From Stenotrophomonas chelatiphaga (lineage in GTDB: Bacteria; Pseudomonadota; Gammaproteobacteria; Xanthomonadales; Xanthomonadaceae), in assembly GCF_001431535.1 (NCBI RefSeq), contig NZ_LDJK01000005.1, forward strand, positions 1-64,000: 64,000 nt of DNA, written 5' to 3'. Shown here one piece after another: positions 17,684 to 29,675 of this stretch. The position numbers were made by a program, and so were the translations under genes. Below the pieces are notes generated by a model. The model saw only the letters and a program-made list of their open reading frames with translations. It did not search any database and was not told the origin of the DNA. Within the stretch, counting starts at the first letter, position 1, and each line of letters starts with the position of its first letter.

Positions 17684-19387
17684 ATGCACCATGACACCGA
17701 CCTGATCAACATCGTCGCCGTTGGCCTCGGGCTCGCCTTCATCTTCGGCGCGCTGGCCAACAAGCTGCGTTTGTCTCCGTTGGTCGGGTATCTGGTCGCT
17801 GGCATCTGCGTAGGTCCGTTCACTCCCGGCTTCGTCGCCGACCAGGCCCTGGCCAACCAGCTGGCCGAACTGGGCGTGATGCTGCTGATGTTCGGTGTCG
17901 GCCTGCACTTCTCGCTGAAGGACCTGATGGCGGTGAAGGCCATCGCCATCCCCGGGGCCATCGGCCAGATCCTGGTGGCCACCCTGCTCGGCTGGGGCGT
18001 GGCCAGCCTGATGGGCTGGCCGGTCATCCACGGCATCGTGTTCGGTTTCTCGCTGGCCACCGCCAGTACCGTGGTGCTGCTGCGCGCGATGGAAGAACGC
18101 CGCCTGCTGGAAACCCTGCGCGGCAAGATCGCCGTCGGCTGGCTGATCGTCGAAGACCTGGCCTGCGTGCTCGCCCTGGTGATGATGCCGGTGCTGGCCG
18201 GCGTGTTCGGTCCCGATGCCGCCAAGGAAAACCACAGCATCGGCAGCGTATTGGCCGACATCGGCTGGACCTTCGTGCAGCTCGGCCTGTTCGTGGCGGT
18301 GATGCTGGTGGTCGGCCGCCGGGTCATTCCCTGGATCCTGGAACGCATCGCCGGCACCGGATCGCGCGAACTGTTCACCCTCGCCGTGCTGGCGATCGCC
18401 CTCGGCGTGGCCTTCGGCTCGGCGATGCTGTTCGGCGTGTCCTTCGCGCTGGGCGCCTTCTTCGCCGGCATGCTGCTCAACGAATCCGAACTCAGCCACA
18501 AGGCGGCCACCGATTCGCTGCCGCTGCGCGATGCGTTCGCCGTGCTGTTCTTCGTCTCGGTCGGCATGCTGTTCAACCCGATGATCATCGTCGAACACCC
18601 GTGGCAGGTGCTCGCCACGGTGCTGATCATCATGTTCGGCAAATCGGCCGCTGCGTTCTTCATCGTGCGGGCGTTCGGCCACCCGACCAGCACCGCGCTG
18701 ACCATCTCGGCCAGCCTGGCGCAGATCGGCGAGTTCGCCTTCATCATCGCCGGGCTCGGCGTGGCCCTGCAGATCCTGCCGCCTACCGGGCAGTCACTGG
18801 TGCTGGCCGGTGCGCTGGTGTCGATCATGCTCAACCCGCTGGTGTTCGGCCTGCTGGATCGCTGGCAGGCCCGCCAGCTTGCGCTGCAGCCGGCCGAACC
18901 GGAGCCGGAAGAAGCCGACGGTCCCTCGCGTGACCTGCATGACCATGCCATCGTCATCGGTTATGGCCGGGTCGGCAGCGAACTTGCCCAGGTACTGCGC
19001 GACAAAGGCGTGCCGGTGCTGGTCATCGACGACAACAAGGAACACGTGGAAAGCGCGCACGCAGCAGGCATCGCGGCGATCCGCGGCAGTGCCGCGGCCG
19101 ACCGGGTACTGGCCGAAGCGCATCCGGAGCGCGCCAAGATCGCGGTGCTGGCCATCCCGCAGCCGCTGGAAGCCGGCGAGGCGCTGGCCAAGCTGCGCGC
19201 GATCAATCCCGGCCTGACCCTGCTGGCCCGGGCACACAGCGATGCCGAGGTGCGCCACCTGCTGGAACATGGTGCCGACGGCACGGTGATGGCCGAACGC
19301 GAACTGGCGTATTCGCTGGCAGAGATGATCATGTCCACCCCGCCCTATCGCACGATGGGCCAGCAGCACAGCATTCCGGTGGTGTGA
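17684..19387 (+). CDS. ybaL: YbaL-like monovalent cation:proton antiporter (CPA2) with RCK domain
   Basis: A 567-aa inner-membrane protein of the CPA2 family. Residues 1-390 carry about twelve hydrophobic segments, including GVMLLMFGVGLHFSLKDL and WLIVEDLACVLAL, where the acidic residue pattern of antiporters is seen. From about residue 415, HAIVIGYGRVGSELAQVL begins a Rossmann RCK_N/TrkA-N domain with a GxGxxG nucleotide site, ending near MAERELAYSLAEMI. This order and length fit YbaL (558 aa in E. coli) and the KefB/KefC relatives, which exchange potassium or sodium for protons under ligand control. There is no KefF/G partner nearby. It starts 126 bases after the receptor gene, beyond its terminator. 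Confidence 0.9.
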   Translation: MHHDTDLINIVAVGLGLAFIFGALANKLRLSPLVGYLVAGICVGPFTPGFVADQALANQLAELGVMLLMFGVGLHFSLKDLMAVKAIAIPGAIGQILVATLLGWGVASLMGWPVIHGIVFGFSLATASTVVLLRAMEERRLLETLRGKIAVGWLIVEDLACVLALVMMPVLAGVFGPDAAKENHSIGSVLADIGWTFVQLGLFVAVMLVVGRRVIPWILERIAGTGSRELFTLAVLAIALGVAFGSAMLFGVSFALGAFFAGMLLNESELSHKAATDSLPLRDAFAVLFFVSVGMLFNPMIIVEHPWQVLATVLIIMFGKSAAAFFIVRAFGHPTSTALTISASLAQIGEFAFIIAGLGVALQILPPTGQSLVLAGALVSIMLNPLVFGLLDRWQARQLALQPAEPEPEEADGPSRDLHDHAIVIGYGRVGSELAQVLRDKGVPVLVIDDNKEHVESAHAAGIAAIRGSAAADRVLAEAHPERAKIAVLAIPQPLEAGEALAKLRAINPGLTLLARAHSDAEVRHLLEHGADGTVMAERELAYSLAEMIMSTPPYRTMGQQHSIPVV

Positions 19388-19424
19388 GCCCTGGCCGCCA
19401 CTGGCGGCCGCCGATTCGGAGAAT

Positions 19425-19454
19425 GTCCCCGGCCGACCCGCATCGGCCGGGGAC
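19425..19454. terminator. Strong hairpin in the gap after ybaL
   Basis: GTCCCCGGCCGA / TCGGCCGGGGAC, a perfect 12-bp stem with a 6-base loop, 37 bases after the ybaL stop. A smaller GGCCGCC-act-GGCGGCC hairpin precedes it at 19394-19410. Together they probably end the ybaL transcript. The rest of the 307-base gap (19455-19694) shows no gene, only a GGAGAAGG ribosome site just before 19695. Confidence 0.6.
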
Positions 19455-19694
19455 TGCCTTGCCACGCCCTTGGAGAGGCAGGCCCACCGTAACCCAGACA
19501 ATGCGCCGTGGTGATGATGCTGCGCCATGACGACCAAGCCGGACGCCATCAGGCGCACGCGGAGCAGTGCACCCGGCGACAGCGAAGCGCTTGGCAGATA
19601 ACGGGCATCTGCCTGCAGGGGACGCATCTGGCCCTTTCCGCGACGGCACGCGCGAGGCCACGCTGTAGGCCTACCGCAGACCGGAGAAGGCCTC

Positions 19695-21713
19695 ATGCAG
19701 ATGGACCCGGCAACTACCGCAAGGCAGCGTAACGGAACGTTCCTCAACACGCTGCGGGGCGCTGCGCCGCCGTCGCGAGCCGCCCGCCAGCATGCACGAT
19801 GGGGCAGCGGAACGATCCCGTTGCGGCTGCACAACAGCCCGGCCAACCTGGTCACCGGCGTGCTGTTGCTTACCAGCCTCGCGCCCGGCCCCTCGCTGCC
19901 AGGACCGGTGGCCGCGGGCGGCCGCGCGCCCCAGCGGATGCAGGACCCATCCTCTCCCGTGGTGGCCTTGTTGCCCTCCGCGCAGGCCAACGCGCCTTAC
20001 AGGGCGCTGCCTGTCGACCTCCCTCTTACCGGCGCATGCAGCCCCAGCGCGGTCAGCAATGGCGTCATTACCGCCTGCATCACCCACCCGCGCCGCTGCG
20101 CGGCCGCGCTTACCGCCGGTACCCTGGCAGCCGTCGGGGGTGCGGCGTATGCCGGCATGGTCGCGGCGACAACCGCCCTGGCCCATGCCCCGGTGCCGCC
20201 GCCCTATCTGGCCGGCGATGCGCCTGCGCCGCACGATGAGGTGCAGGCTGCCGTCCACCAGGCCAGCGTGCTGGAAGGCGATGGCGCCGTGGCCTCGCTG
20301 GAAGATGCGTTGCTGCAGATCGCGCGCGAGTGCCGGGATGACCGCAGCTGCCGCGCCCGTGCCATCAACGAGCTGCTGCAGCACGTGCCTTCGTCCACGC
20401 TGGCGCAGTTGCAGCAGATCGTCGCGCGCACCGCAGTGCCGGCGCAGGAAGGCCTGCAGAACGCCTGGCCGTTGCCCGGCACGGCTGCGGTGCCGTTCAG
20501 CGCCGTGTCCCAACTGCACGAACTGGCCAGCACCCTGGCGGACCTGTACACACCGGCGGTGGCCGCGTTCCAGGACGACATGGAGACGATTGTCGGCGGC
20601 ACGCGGCGCGCACGCGCTGGCCGCGATGGAAGCCCCGACCAGATCCAGCAGCGCTGGATCGCTGCCAATGCCTACCGACAGCAGGCCATTGCCGGATTGC
20701 TGGCGCGTGATGTCGGCCAGGTCGCGCACCTGCCGTACACGCTCCATGGGCTTGCGCACCTGTTCATCGCAGACGGCACCGAAGCGTTCAACCTGCACGT
20801 CACCGTGCCCGCAGCCGGCACCACACCGCCCACGCGGCGCGTGCTGCTGGTCGCCCACAGCGACATGATCGGCCGCGCGTTGGGCTCGGAGGGCGCATAT
20901 GACAATGCGTCCGGCGTAGCCACGCTGCTGCATATCGCCCGCCAATGGCAGCGTGCTCCGTCCAACAACGGCACCCAGCTGGAGCTGCTGGTCACCTCGC
21001 ATGAGGAACTCGGCTTCCTTGGGGCACGCGCTTACGTGGCCGACTGCCTGCAGCAGGGCAACTGCCCCGACTTCGTGGTCAACGTGGACATGGTCGGCCG
21101 GGGTGGCCATGCCTATGCGATATCCGGCACCGAACAGCTGGCTGGATCGCCGCACCTGGGCCAGCCATCGATGTACCTGCAGGCACCGCCGGTCAGCCCC
21201 ATCGAACAGCGCGCGCGCGTGCAACTGGAACAGCGCCTTGCCGCACGGGGCTTCACCCATCCACCGGCGGAGGACGCACCGTGGATGACCTCGGACAACA
21301 TCGCGTTCCAGAATGCCTCCATCCCCTGCGTAGGCCTCAGTCAGGTCAGTGGCGCCGACGCGCGGCAGTGGAAACAGTGGGAAGACGCCCGCAAGACGTG
21401 GCAACGGCTGGACGCCGCAGTGGACTGGGAGCGCTGGGAGGCTCGGCAGAAGGGCGCGCAGCTGCCGCCAGAAGAGGCGCGGGTGCTGGACGAGCGTTAC
21501 CAGGCCGCGGCCGCGGCATACGCCGTTTACCGGCGCCTGCGCGAACAGCATGCGAACGCGCCGCCGAATCTGATCCATGGACCGCGTGACCGCCTGCATC
21601 GCGTCAATCCCGCAATGGGTGTGGACTTCGCCGATGCGCTGCTGGATGGCCTGCGCCACCTGCAGTGGGACGCCGAGTCGCCAGCCGCTGATTCTGCATC
21701 CCTGCACCACTGA
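19695..21713 (+). CDS. M28-family zinc metallopeptidase with atypical N-terminal membrane module
   Basis: A 672-aa protein. The C-terminal two thirds hold an M28 (Zn aminopeptidase) domain with a full ligand set: H388 in VAHSD, D403 in AYDNASG, E437/E438 in SHEELGF, D465 in VNVDMVG and H628 in LIHGPRD. The N-terminus is not a normal signal peptide: about 50 Arg/Ala/Thr-rich residues come first, then a hydrophobic stretch (LVTGVLLLTSLAP), then a Cys-containing segment ITACITHPRRCAAALTAG leading into a second hydrophobic helix near residue 150. The next gene has the same plan. An Arg/Gln/Trp-rich insertion (about 550-620) splits the last ligands from the rest. It forms a two-gene operon with the M13 gene 9 bases later. 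Substrate and location are unknown; membrane anchoring is inferred. Ribosome site GGAGAAGG. Confidence 0.8.
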   Translation: MQMDPATTARQRNGTFLNTLRGAAPPSRAARQHARWGSGTIPLRLHNSPANLVTGVLLLTSLAPGPSLPGPVAAGGRAPQRMQDPSSPVVALLPSAQANAPYRALPVDLPLTGACSPSAVSNGVITACITHPRRCAAALTAGTLAAVGGAAYAGMVAATTALAHAPVPPPYLAGDAPAPHDEVQAAVHQASVLEGDGAVASLEDALLQIARECRDDRSCRARAINELLQHVPSSTLAQLQQIVARTAVPAQEGLQNAWPLPGTAAVPFSAVSQLHELASTLADLYTPAVAAFQDDMETIVGGTRRARAGRDGSPDQIQQRWIAANAYRQQAIAGLLARDVGQVAHLPYTLHGLAHLFIADGTEAFNLHVTVPAAGTTPPTRRVLLVAHSDMIGRALGSEGAYDNASGVATLLHIARQWQRAPSNNGTQLELLVTSHEELGFLGARAYVADCLQQGNCPDFVVNVDMVGRGGHAYAISGTEQLAGSPHLGQPSMYLQAPPVSPIEQRARVQLEQRLAARGFTHPPAEDAPWMTSDNIAFQNASIPCVGLSQVSGADARQWKQWEDARKTWQRLDAAVDWERWEARQKGAQLPPEEARVLDERYQAAAAAYAVYRRLREQHANAPPNLIHGPRDRLHRVNPAMGVDFADALLDGLRHLQWDAESPAADSASLHH

Positions 21714-21722
21714 GATCATCCG

Positions 21723-24377
21723 ATGCCCATCTCCGCAACCCAGGCCCGTACCCAGGCGGGCCAGCACCAGCACCGCCTCCAGCGTGCCAACGCAACCTCG
21801 CTCCGGACCACCCGGCGGCAGCGATCCGGCGTGCCGACCACGCCGCTGCACCTGCGCGAGGTCAGCAACCAGCGTGCCGTCGAGCTTGGGGCGGCCATCC
21901 GGCAGCGATTGGATGCGCAGCGCGTGGCGCGGGACATTGGCGAGCTCACCGATGAGCTTGCTGTCGCGCTTCAGGCACGCAACCGGCAACCCACCGGCGC
22001 GCCGTCCATGGCGATGAACGTCCACGGCGTCTGCAACCAGATCACCTTCGCGCTGATGCTGACCACAGTGCTGCCGCCGAACACGGTGCGACCGGCAAGC
22101 AACCCGTTTCCTGCGATGCGCGCCACCGATCACACCTTCCCGCCGCCAGATGCGATCGTCCCCGCCTGGCCTCCGGGGGCTCGTGCCATGCAGCCCGATA
22201 TGGAAATGGCCGTGCGCACGGACGATCCGCTGCTGGGGGACGTGCCGGCCGTCGTCCACGCCGCATCGGATGCGGCGCTGGCCACCTGCCTGCACAGTCC
22301 GCGATGGTGTGGGACCGCGTTGTGGACCGGTGCCGGCGTCACGGCGTTCTGGGCAGCGGCCGCCACTGCCGGATACCTGCTGAGCCGTGACACGGCACGC
22401 CAATACACACTTGATACCGCCCGGCTGCTGCCGCCGCTGCATTTCAACGCCAGCGAACTGGACCCCACCCAGCCTGCCTGCACGTCGCTGGGCGCGCACG
22501 TCAACCGCCTCTGGGAGAAGGACAGTGCATTGCAGCGCAGTCGCACGCAGCTGGGTACCCTGGACCACCTGCGCAGTAACGCGCTGCTGGTCTGCCAGCA
22601 ACTGGCCGAGCAGATGGCCAGCGAAACGGATCCGGATACGCCCGCGCGGGTGATCGGTGACCTCTGGAGTACCGGCATGGATGAAGCCGGCATTGAAGTC
22701 GCCGGACGCGCGCCGCTGCAGCCGACCCTCGACGCCATCGCCGCGCTCACCGACCGGCCGGCGCTGACCGCCTGGCTGTTCGATGCATCGGCGCGCGGCG
22801 CGAACCCGTTGTTCGACTTCAGCGTGCTGCCTGACCAGCTGCACCCGGACACCAACATTGCCTACCTGGCGCAATCCGGGCTCGGACTGCCTGACAGCGC
22901 GTGGTACGGCGCCCAGGACAAACAGGAACTGCTGGCGGGGTACGAGCAGCATGTCGCGCGCACCCTGGTGCTGTCCGGTGCCGACGCCGATGCGGCTACG
23001 CGTCTGGCCGCGGACATCGTGACGCTTGAGCGCGCACTGGCCGCTGCGTCCGAGCCGTTCGCGGTGCTGGCCATCGACGACTCCCGCTTTTACAACCCGG
23101 TTTCGCCCGCACAGGCGCAGCACCACACCCCGCACCTGTCGTGGGACGCGTTCTTCAAGGCCCAGGGACTTGCCACGCCGGAGCGCTTCTCGCTCGGCAT
23201 GCCCGGGTTCTTCGAACGCCTCGATGCATTGCTGGCCAGCACACCGCTGGACACCTGGAAGGCCTACCTGCAGTTCCATGCCACTGACTCGGCGGCGCCC
23301 TGCCTTTCCAGTACCTTCGTCGATACCCACGATGCCTTCCATGGTGGCCTGCTCAAGGGGCGGCAGGCAGCGGTGCCGCGCTTCGCTCGCGTCATGGGCA
23401 TCATCCAGCAGGAAGCCGGGGATGCCCTGGGGCCGGCCTACGCGCAGGTCGCCTTCTCACCGCAGAACGAGCGCCACGTGAAGGCGATAACGCGCCAGCT
23501 CACCGCTGCGCTCGGCAACCGGCTGCAGCAATGTGACTGGATGGACGACCCCAGCCGCAGCCAGGCGCTGCAGAAGATGGACGCGATGCGGATCGACATC
23601 GGGCGGCCTCCGACATGGCCACGCTGGGGGTACGTAGGCACCAGCCGCGACAGCTTCCTGGGCAACGTGCAAGCTGTGCGCGCCCATGCCCAACGGCGCA
23701 ACACCGCCCTGCTGGGCACGCCGGTGGAGACCGGGCACTGGAAGCTGACCCCGCAGACCGTGGATGCCTACCAGGATTCCGCACTGAACCGGATCGTGAT
23801 TCCAGCGGCGCTGTTGCAGCCTCCGCTGTTCGATCCCAGCGCAGACGAGGCACTGAACTACGGTGGCATCGGTGCGATCATCGGCCACGAGATGGCCCAT
23901 GGTTTCGACAGAATCGGCACCTTCGCCGATGCGCACGGCAACGAAATGGACTGGTTGTCACCGTACAGCCGCCAGCAGTTTGAAGCACGCGCAGCGCAGT
24001 TGCGGGACCAGATCACACAGTATGGGGATGCGGGCGGCGCGGTCGACAGCGACCTGACACTGGACGAAAACCTGTCCGACCTGGGCGGGCTCGCCATCGC
24101 GCTGCAGGCCATGCGCCAGGCAACTGCAGGTACGCCGGATCCGATGATCGACGGAATGACGCGCGAACAGCGCTTCTTCGCCAACAATGCGCTGATCTGG
24201 CGCATGATCAGCACGCCGGAACGCGCAGAGCTGGAGCGGGCGACCAACAACCATGCCCCGGGCAGCGTGCGCGCCGACGTGGCCGCGTCGAACCTGCCCG
24301 CGTTCGCCCGCGCCTTCAACTGCACGCCGGGGACGCCGATGGCACGGCTGCCCGCCGACCAGGTGCGCTTCCTCTGA
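21723..24377 (+). CDS. M13-family (neprilysin/PepO-like) metallopeptidase with atypical N-terminal membrane module
   Basis: An 884-aa protein, longer than bacterial PepO-type enzymes (about 630-720 aa). The gluzincin site is intact: H722-E723-x-x-H726 in IGHEMAHGFD, E782 and D786 in ENLSDLGG. The substrate-binding VNAY/F motif appears as VDAY, and the usual C-terminal CxVW is replaced by VRFL. About 220 extra N-terminal residues come before the M13 fold: a Gln/Arg/Thr-rich leader, a hydrophobic stretch (FALMLTTVLPP, near residue 105), then ATCLHSPRWCGTALWTG and a second hydrophobic helix near 205. The C-x(n)-SPRxC-x-x-AL pattern matches the upstream M28 protein. It is the second gene of a tight operon. 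The peptidase fold is certain; the biological role is unknown. Confidence 0.82.
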   Translation: MPISATQARTQAGQHQHRLQRANATSLRTTRRQRSGVPTTPLHLREVSNQRAVELGAAIRQRLDAQRVARDIGELTDELAVALQARNRQPTGAPSMAMNVHGVCNQITFALMLTTVLPPNTVRPASNPFPAMRATDHTFPPPDAIVPAWPPGARAMQPDMEMAVRTDDPLLGDVPAVVHAASDAALATCLHSPRWCGTALWTGAGVTAFWAAAATAGYLLSRDTARQYTLDTARLLPPLHFNASELDPTQPACTSLGAHVNRLWEKDSALQRSRTQLGTLDHLRSNALLVCQQLAEQMASETDPDTPARVIGDLWSTGMDEAGIEVAGRAPLQPTLDAIAALTDRPALTAWLFDASARGANPLFDFSVLPDQLHPDTNIAYLAQSGLGLPDSAWYGAQDKQELLAGYEQHVARTLVLSGADADAATRLAADIVTLERALAAASEPFAVLAIDDSRFYNPVSPAQAQHHTPHLSWDAFFKAQGLATPERFSLGMPGFFERLDALLASTPLDTWKAYLQFHATDSAAPCLSSTFVDTHDAFHGGLLKGRQAAVPRFARVMGIIQQEAGDALGPAYAQVAFSPQNERHVKAITRQLTAALGNRLQQCDWMDDPSRSQALQKMDAMRIDIGRPPTWPRWGYVGTSRDSFLGNVQAVRAHAQRRNTALLGTPVETGHWKLTPQTVDAYQDSALNRIVIPAALLQPPLFDPSADEALNYGGIGAIIGHEMAHGFDRIGTFADAHGNEMDWLSPYSRQQFEARAAQLRDQITQYGDAGGAVDSDLTLDENLSDLGGLAIALQAMRQATAGTPDPMIDGMTREQRFFANNALIWRMISTPERAELERATNNHAPGSVRADVAASNLPAFARAFNCTPGTPMARLPADQVRFL

Positions 24378-24378
24378 T

Positions 24379-24405
24379 CGCCGCCGCCGGGGCGGCCCGG
24401 CGGCG
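24379..24405. terminator. Hairpin between the M13 peptidase gene and clpB
   Basis: CGCCGCCG and CGGCGGCG arms (8 bp) with an 11-base GC-rich loop in the 40-base gap between convergent genes. No T-tract, so only a candidate. Confidence 0.35.
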
Positions 24406-24417
24406 TCAGGCGGTCAC

Positions 24418-27003
<2,586 letters not shown>

Positions 27004-27049
27004 GTCGAATCCTCGATCAGAGAAGCCGGCCACGCCGGCACTACCCATC

Positions 27050-27077
27050 AGATGCGGCTGCTGCCGCGGGTTTCAAG
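27050..27077 (-). promoter_or_regulatory. Sigma-32 heat-shock promoter of clpB
   Basis: On the minus strand, CTTGAA (27072-27077) is separated by 14 bases from CCGCATCT (27050-27057). The heat-shock consensus is CTTGAA, 13-14 bases, then CCCCATNT, so only one base of the -10 differs. It ends 46 bases before the clpB ATG, a natural distance. This predicts RpoH control of clpB. Confidence 0.75.
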
Positions 27078-27188
27078 GGTGCTTGAGATCATGGTTCATG
27101 CGAAAGAAACACCGTGTGCAGGCCATGATCACCGGGTCCTGCCATCGGCCACGCGATACTGCGGTGGCCTTCACCACACGGGACCGAC

Positions 27189-27899
27189 ATGCATTACGAG
27201 CTCTATTACTGGACCGGCATCCAAGGGCGCGGCGAGTTCGTGCGCCTGGCGCTGGAAGACGCTGGTGCCGACTACACCGACATGGCACGGGTCCACGGCG
27301 ATGCGGTGATGGATGCGTTCCTGGCCGGCAAGGCCGAGGGCGGCCGGCCGTTCGCCCCGCCGTTCCTGAAGGCCGGCCGCCAGGTCGTGGGCCAGGTGGC
27401 CGCCATCCTGGACTTCCTCGGCCCGACCCTGGACCTGGTGCCGCATGCGGCCTCACGCCGCGTGCAGGCGATCCAGCTGCAGCTGACCATTGCCGACCTG
27501 GTGGCCGAAGTGCACGACACCCACCACCCGATCGCCGCCTCGCAGTATTACGAAGACCAGAAGCGCGAAGCCATCGCACGGGCCGCGTCGATGCGCAGCG
27601 AACGCATGCCGAAGTTCCTCGGCTACTTCGAGGACATGGTCAAGGACAATGGCGGGCGCCACCCGCTGCGCGAGCACTCCTACGTCGACCTTTCCCTGTT
27701 CCAGCTGCTGGCCGGGCTGGACTACATGTTCCCGCAGCGGATGCGCGCCCTGTGGCCGTCGCTGCCGTTGCTTGCCGCACTGAAGGAGCGCGTGGAAAAA
27801 CGCCCCGGCATCGCCGCCTACCTGGCGTCCGAACGCCGGCTGGCGTTCAACACCAACGGCATTTTCCGCCATTACCCGGAGCTGGACGGCCCCAGGTGA
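27189..27899 (+). CDS. Glutathione S-transferase family protein
   Basis: A 236-aa cytosolic GST. The N-terminal thioredoxin-like domain reads [20 protein letters not shown], where the Tyr/Trp-Gly-Arg-Gly pattern and the RxxLE helix match sigma/pi-type glutathione-binding domains. The cis-Pro region is near [10 protein letters not shown], where the substrate loop is short. The all-helical C-terminal domain includes [18 protein letters not shown] (the N-capping box S/T-x-x-D) and a typical [12 protein letters not shown] end. Such enzymes conjugate or isomerise electrophiles with glutathione. The substrate is unknown. It is divergent from clpB and convergent with the permease gene, with a SMAG repeat at the junction. 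Confidence 0.87.
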   Translation: MHYELYYWTGIQGRGEFVRLALEDAGADYTDMARVHGDAVMDAFLAGKAEGGRPFAPPFLKAGRQVVGQVAAILDFLGPTLDLVPHAASRRVQAIQLQLTIADLVAEVHDTHHPIAASQYYEDQKREAIARAASMRSERMPKFLGYFEDMVKDNGGRHPLREHSYVDLSLFQLLAGLDYMFPQRMRALWPSLPLLAALKERVEKRPGIAAYLASERRLAFNTNGIFRHYPELDGPR

Positions 27900-27904
27900 C
27901 CCCG

Positions 27905-27927
27905 GTAGTGACGGCCGCTGGCCGTCA
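27905..27927 (+). repeat. SMAG stem-loop between GST and permease genes
   Basis: GTAG followed by TGACGGCC-GCT-GGCCGTCA, a perfect 8-bp stem. It starts 6 bases after the GST stop, and its last three bases (27925-27927) are the stop codon of the convergent permease gene. Confidence 0.85.
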
Positions 27928-29523
27928 TGCCTCCCGCGGGGGCACCGGCTGCTTCTGCAACGACAACAGCCCCAGCAGCACCGCAAGCGCCACATACGCA
28001 CCTGCGAACTGCCAGCTGATGATCCGCGCCAGGCCCTGCAGGTCCCATGGCAGGTAGATGCCACCGCGCGGGTCCACCGAGTGGATCAGCCCGAACACCG
28101 TCAGTCCGGCAGCCACCAGCAGGAAGCCACAGGCGCGGCGCAGGCGCCCGTCCACCATCGCCGCCACCGTGGCGATCCACAGCATCGAGGTGATGATGAA
28201 GCCATTGCCCAGCGCGAAGATCACCGCCAGCTCCGGCAGCCCATGGCCGTCCACCTTGGTCAGCATGGCGACCATCTGCTCCGGCGCGATCCAGCCCGGC
28301 GCCTTGATCGCCAGCAGGTAGGCGGCCGACGGCAGGAAGCCCAGCACCATCGCGCCGGCGTGCTGCTTCGGCGTGGCCTGGAAGGCCTGGGTGGTGATGT
28401 CGATGCCCACGTACACGATGATCGGCGCCAGCACCGCCAGCGGCAGCCACTGCACCAGTCCGGAGACGATGCCGAGCATGCCGCCGATGCCGATGAACAG
28501 ACCCGTCAGCAGCGTGTAACCGCTGCGTGCGCCCATGTGCTTGTACGCCGGCTGGCCGATGTACGGCGTGGTCTGCGCCACGCCGCCGCAGACACCGGCC
28601 ACCAGCGTGGCGATCGCCTCCACCAGCAGGATGTCGCGGGTGCGGTAGTCATCGCCGGCCGCGCGTGCGCTTTCGGAAACGTTGATGCCGCCGACCACCA
28701 TCAGCAGGCCGAACGGCAGCAGCAGCGGCAGGTAGGTCATCGCCGTCGGCAGGCCCTCCAGGAAGCCCAGCGAAGGCAACGGCAGCACGATCTGCGGCGC
28801 ATTCCACGCCGGCACCGCAAAGCCCGGCGCGCCCAGCCCGGCCAGGCCCAGCCCGTAATACAGCACGGTGCCGAACACGAAGGCCAGCAGCACTGCCGGA
28901 CCCCGCACCGGCAGCTTGCCCTTGGCGATCAGCACGTACAGCAGCAGGCCCAGGGTCACGAAGCCGACCAGCGGCGAACGCAGCGTTTCCAGCAGGGGCA
29001 GCAGGCCCATCAGCACCAGCGCGATGCCGGCGATGGACCCCAGCAGCGCCGCCCGCGGCAGCGCGCGGGTCACCGCTTCGCCGAAGAAGGACAGCACCAG
29101 CTTCAGCAGGCCCATGATCACGAGCGAGGCCATGCCGAGCTGCCAGGTGGCGATGGCCGCCGCATTCGGGTCCAGGCCCTGCGCCTTGAAGGCCACGAAG
29201 GCCGGGCCGAGCACCAGCAGCGCCATGCCGATGCTGGTCGGCGCGTCCAGGCCCAGCGGCATCGCGGTCACGTCGTCGCGGCCGGTGCGGGCGGCCAGGC
29301 GCCGCGCCATCACCGTGTACAGCAGGTTGCCGACCAGCACGCCGAAGGCGGTGCCGGGGAACATGCGGGTGAATACCACCTCGGCCGGGAACTGGAACAT
29401 TCCCACCAGCGCCATGGCGATGAAACCGAGGATGGACAGGTTGTCGACCACCAGGCCGAAGAAACCGTTGAGATCGCCGGCGACGAACCAGCGCCGCGGA
29501 GCGGCAGGAGCAGGAACGGACAT
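27925..29523 (-). CDS. Xanthine/uracil/vitamin C permease-like membrane transporter
   Basis: A 532-aa polytopic inner-membrane protein with about twelve to fourteen hydrophobic segments. The first part [18 protein letters not shown], the motif [12 protein letters not shown] and the later [15 protein letters not shown] and [20 protein letters not shown] have the layout of NCS2/SulP-fold permeases (UraA-like 7+7 inverted repeat), where the Asn/Glu and Gln-Thr-Pro stretches line the substrate site. The substrate cannot be deduced; the common database name for such xanthomonad proteins is xanthine/uracil/vitamin C permease. The ATG at 29523 was chosen because it fits the family start; no good ribosome site is visible. 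The stop codon lies inside a SMAG arm. Confidence 0.82.
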   Translation of the reverse strand: MSVPAPAAPRRWFVAGDLNGFFGLVVDNLSILGFIAMALVGMFQFPAEVVFTRMFPGTAFGVLVGNLLYTVMARRLAARTGRDDVTAMPLGLDAPTSIGMALLVLGPAFVAFKAQGLDPNAAAIATWQLGMASLVIMGLLKLVLSFFGEAVTRALPRAALLGSIAGIALVLMGLLPLLETLRSPLVGFVTLGLLLYVLIAKGKLPVRGPAVLLAFVFGTVLYYGLGLAGLGAPGFAVPAWNAPQIVLPLPSLGFLEGLPTAMTYLPLLLPFGLLMVVGGINVSESARAAGDDYRTRDILLVEAIATLVAGVCGGVAQTTPYIGQPAYKHMGARSGYTLLTGLFIGIGGMLGIVSGLVQWLPLAVLAPIIVYVGIDITTQAFQATPKQHAGAMVLGFLPSAAYLLAIKAPGWIAPEQMVAMLTKVDGHGLPELAVIFALGNGFIITSMLWIATVAAMVDGRLRRACGFLLVAAGLTVFGLIHSVDPRGGIYLPWDLQGLARIISWQFAGAYVALAVLLGLLSLQKQPVPPREA

Positions 29524-29596
29524 GAGGGGGCAGGAAGGGGTGTGGGGACCGCCGATGGTAGGCCCCGCAGGGTCCGCATGCCAATGATGATTGGTT

Positions 29597-29662
29597 GGGG
29601 TCAGAGTCAGGGGTCGAATTCCTTTTCCGCGCGGAAGGAATCCGACCCCTGACTCTGACCCC
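29597..29662. repeat. 66-nt near-perfect palindrome between poxB and the permease gene
   Basis: The left arm (29597-29630) and the right arm (29631-29662) are reverse complements except for one mismatch and a 2-base bulge, with practically no loop. The outer part reads GGGGTCAGAGTCAGGGGTCG on both strands. It lies 13 bases after the poxB stop and 73 before the permease start. It could end the poxB transcript or be a dispersed repeat element; it is unlike the SMAG type. Confidence 0.8.
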
Positions 29663-29675
29663 CGCTGCGGGGACC

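Noticed and set aside
19671-23342. Very long open frame (1223 codons) on the minus strand opposite the two metallopeptidase genes.
   Set aside because: It is an antisense shadow of high-GC coding DNA; its product is Arg/Gln/His-rich with no domain, while the plus-strand frames hold complete peptidase motifs.
19695-24377. The M28/M13 pair as type IV or type III secretion effectors.
   Set aside because: No XVIP-type C-terminal domain, no secretion genes in the window, and the N-terminal plan alone is not enough; kept only as an open possibility.
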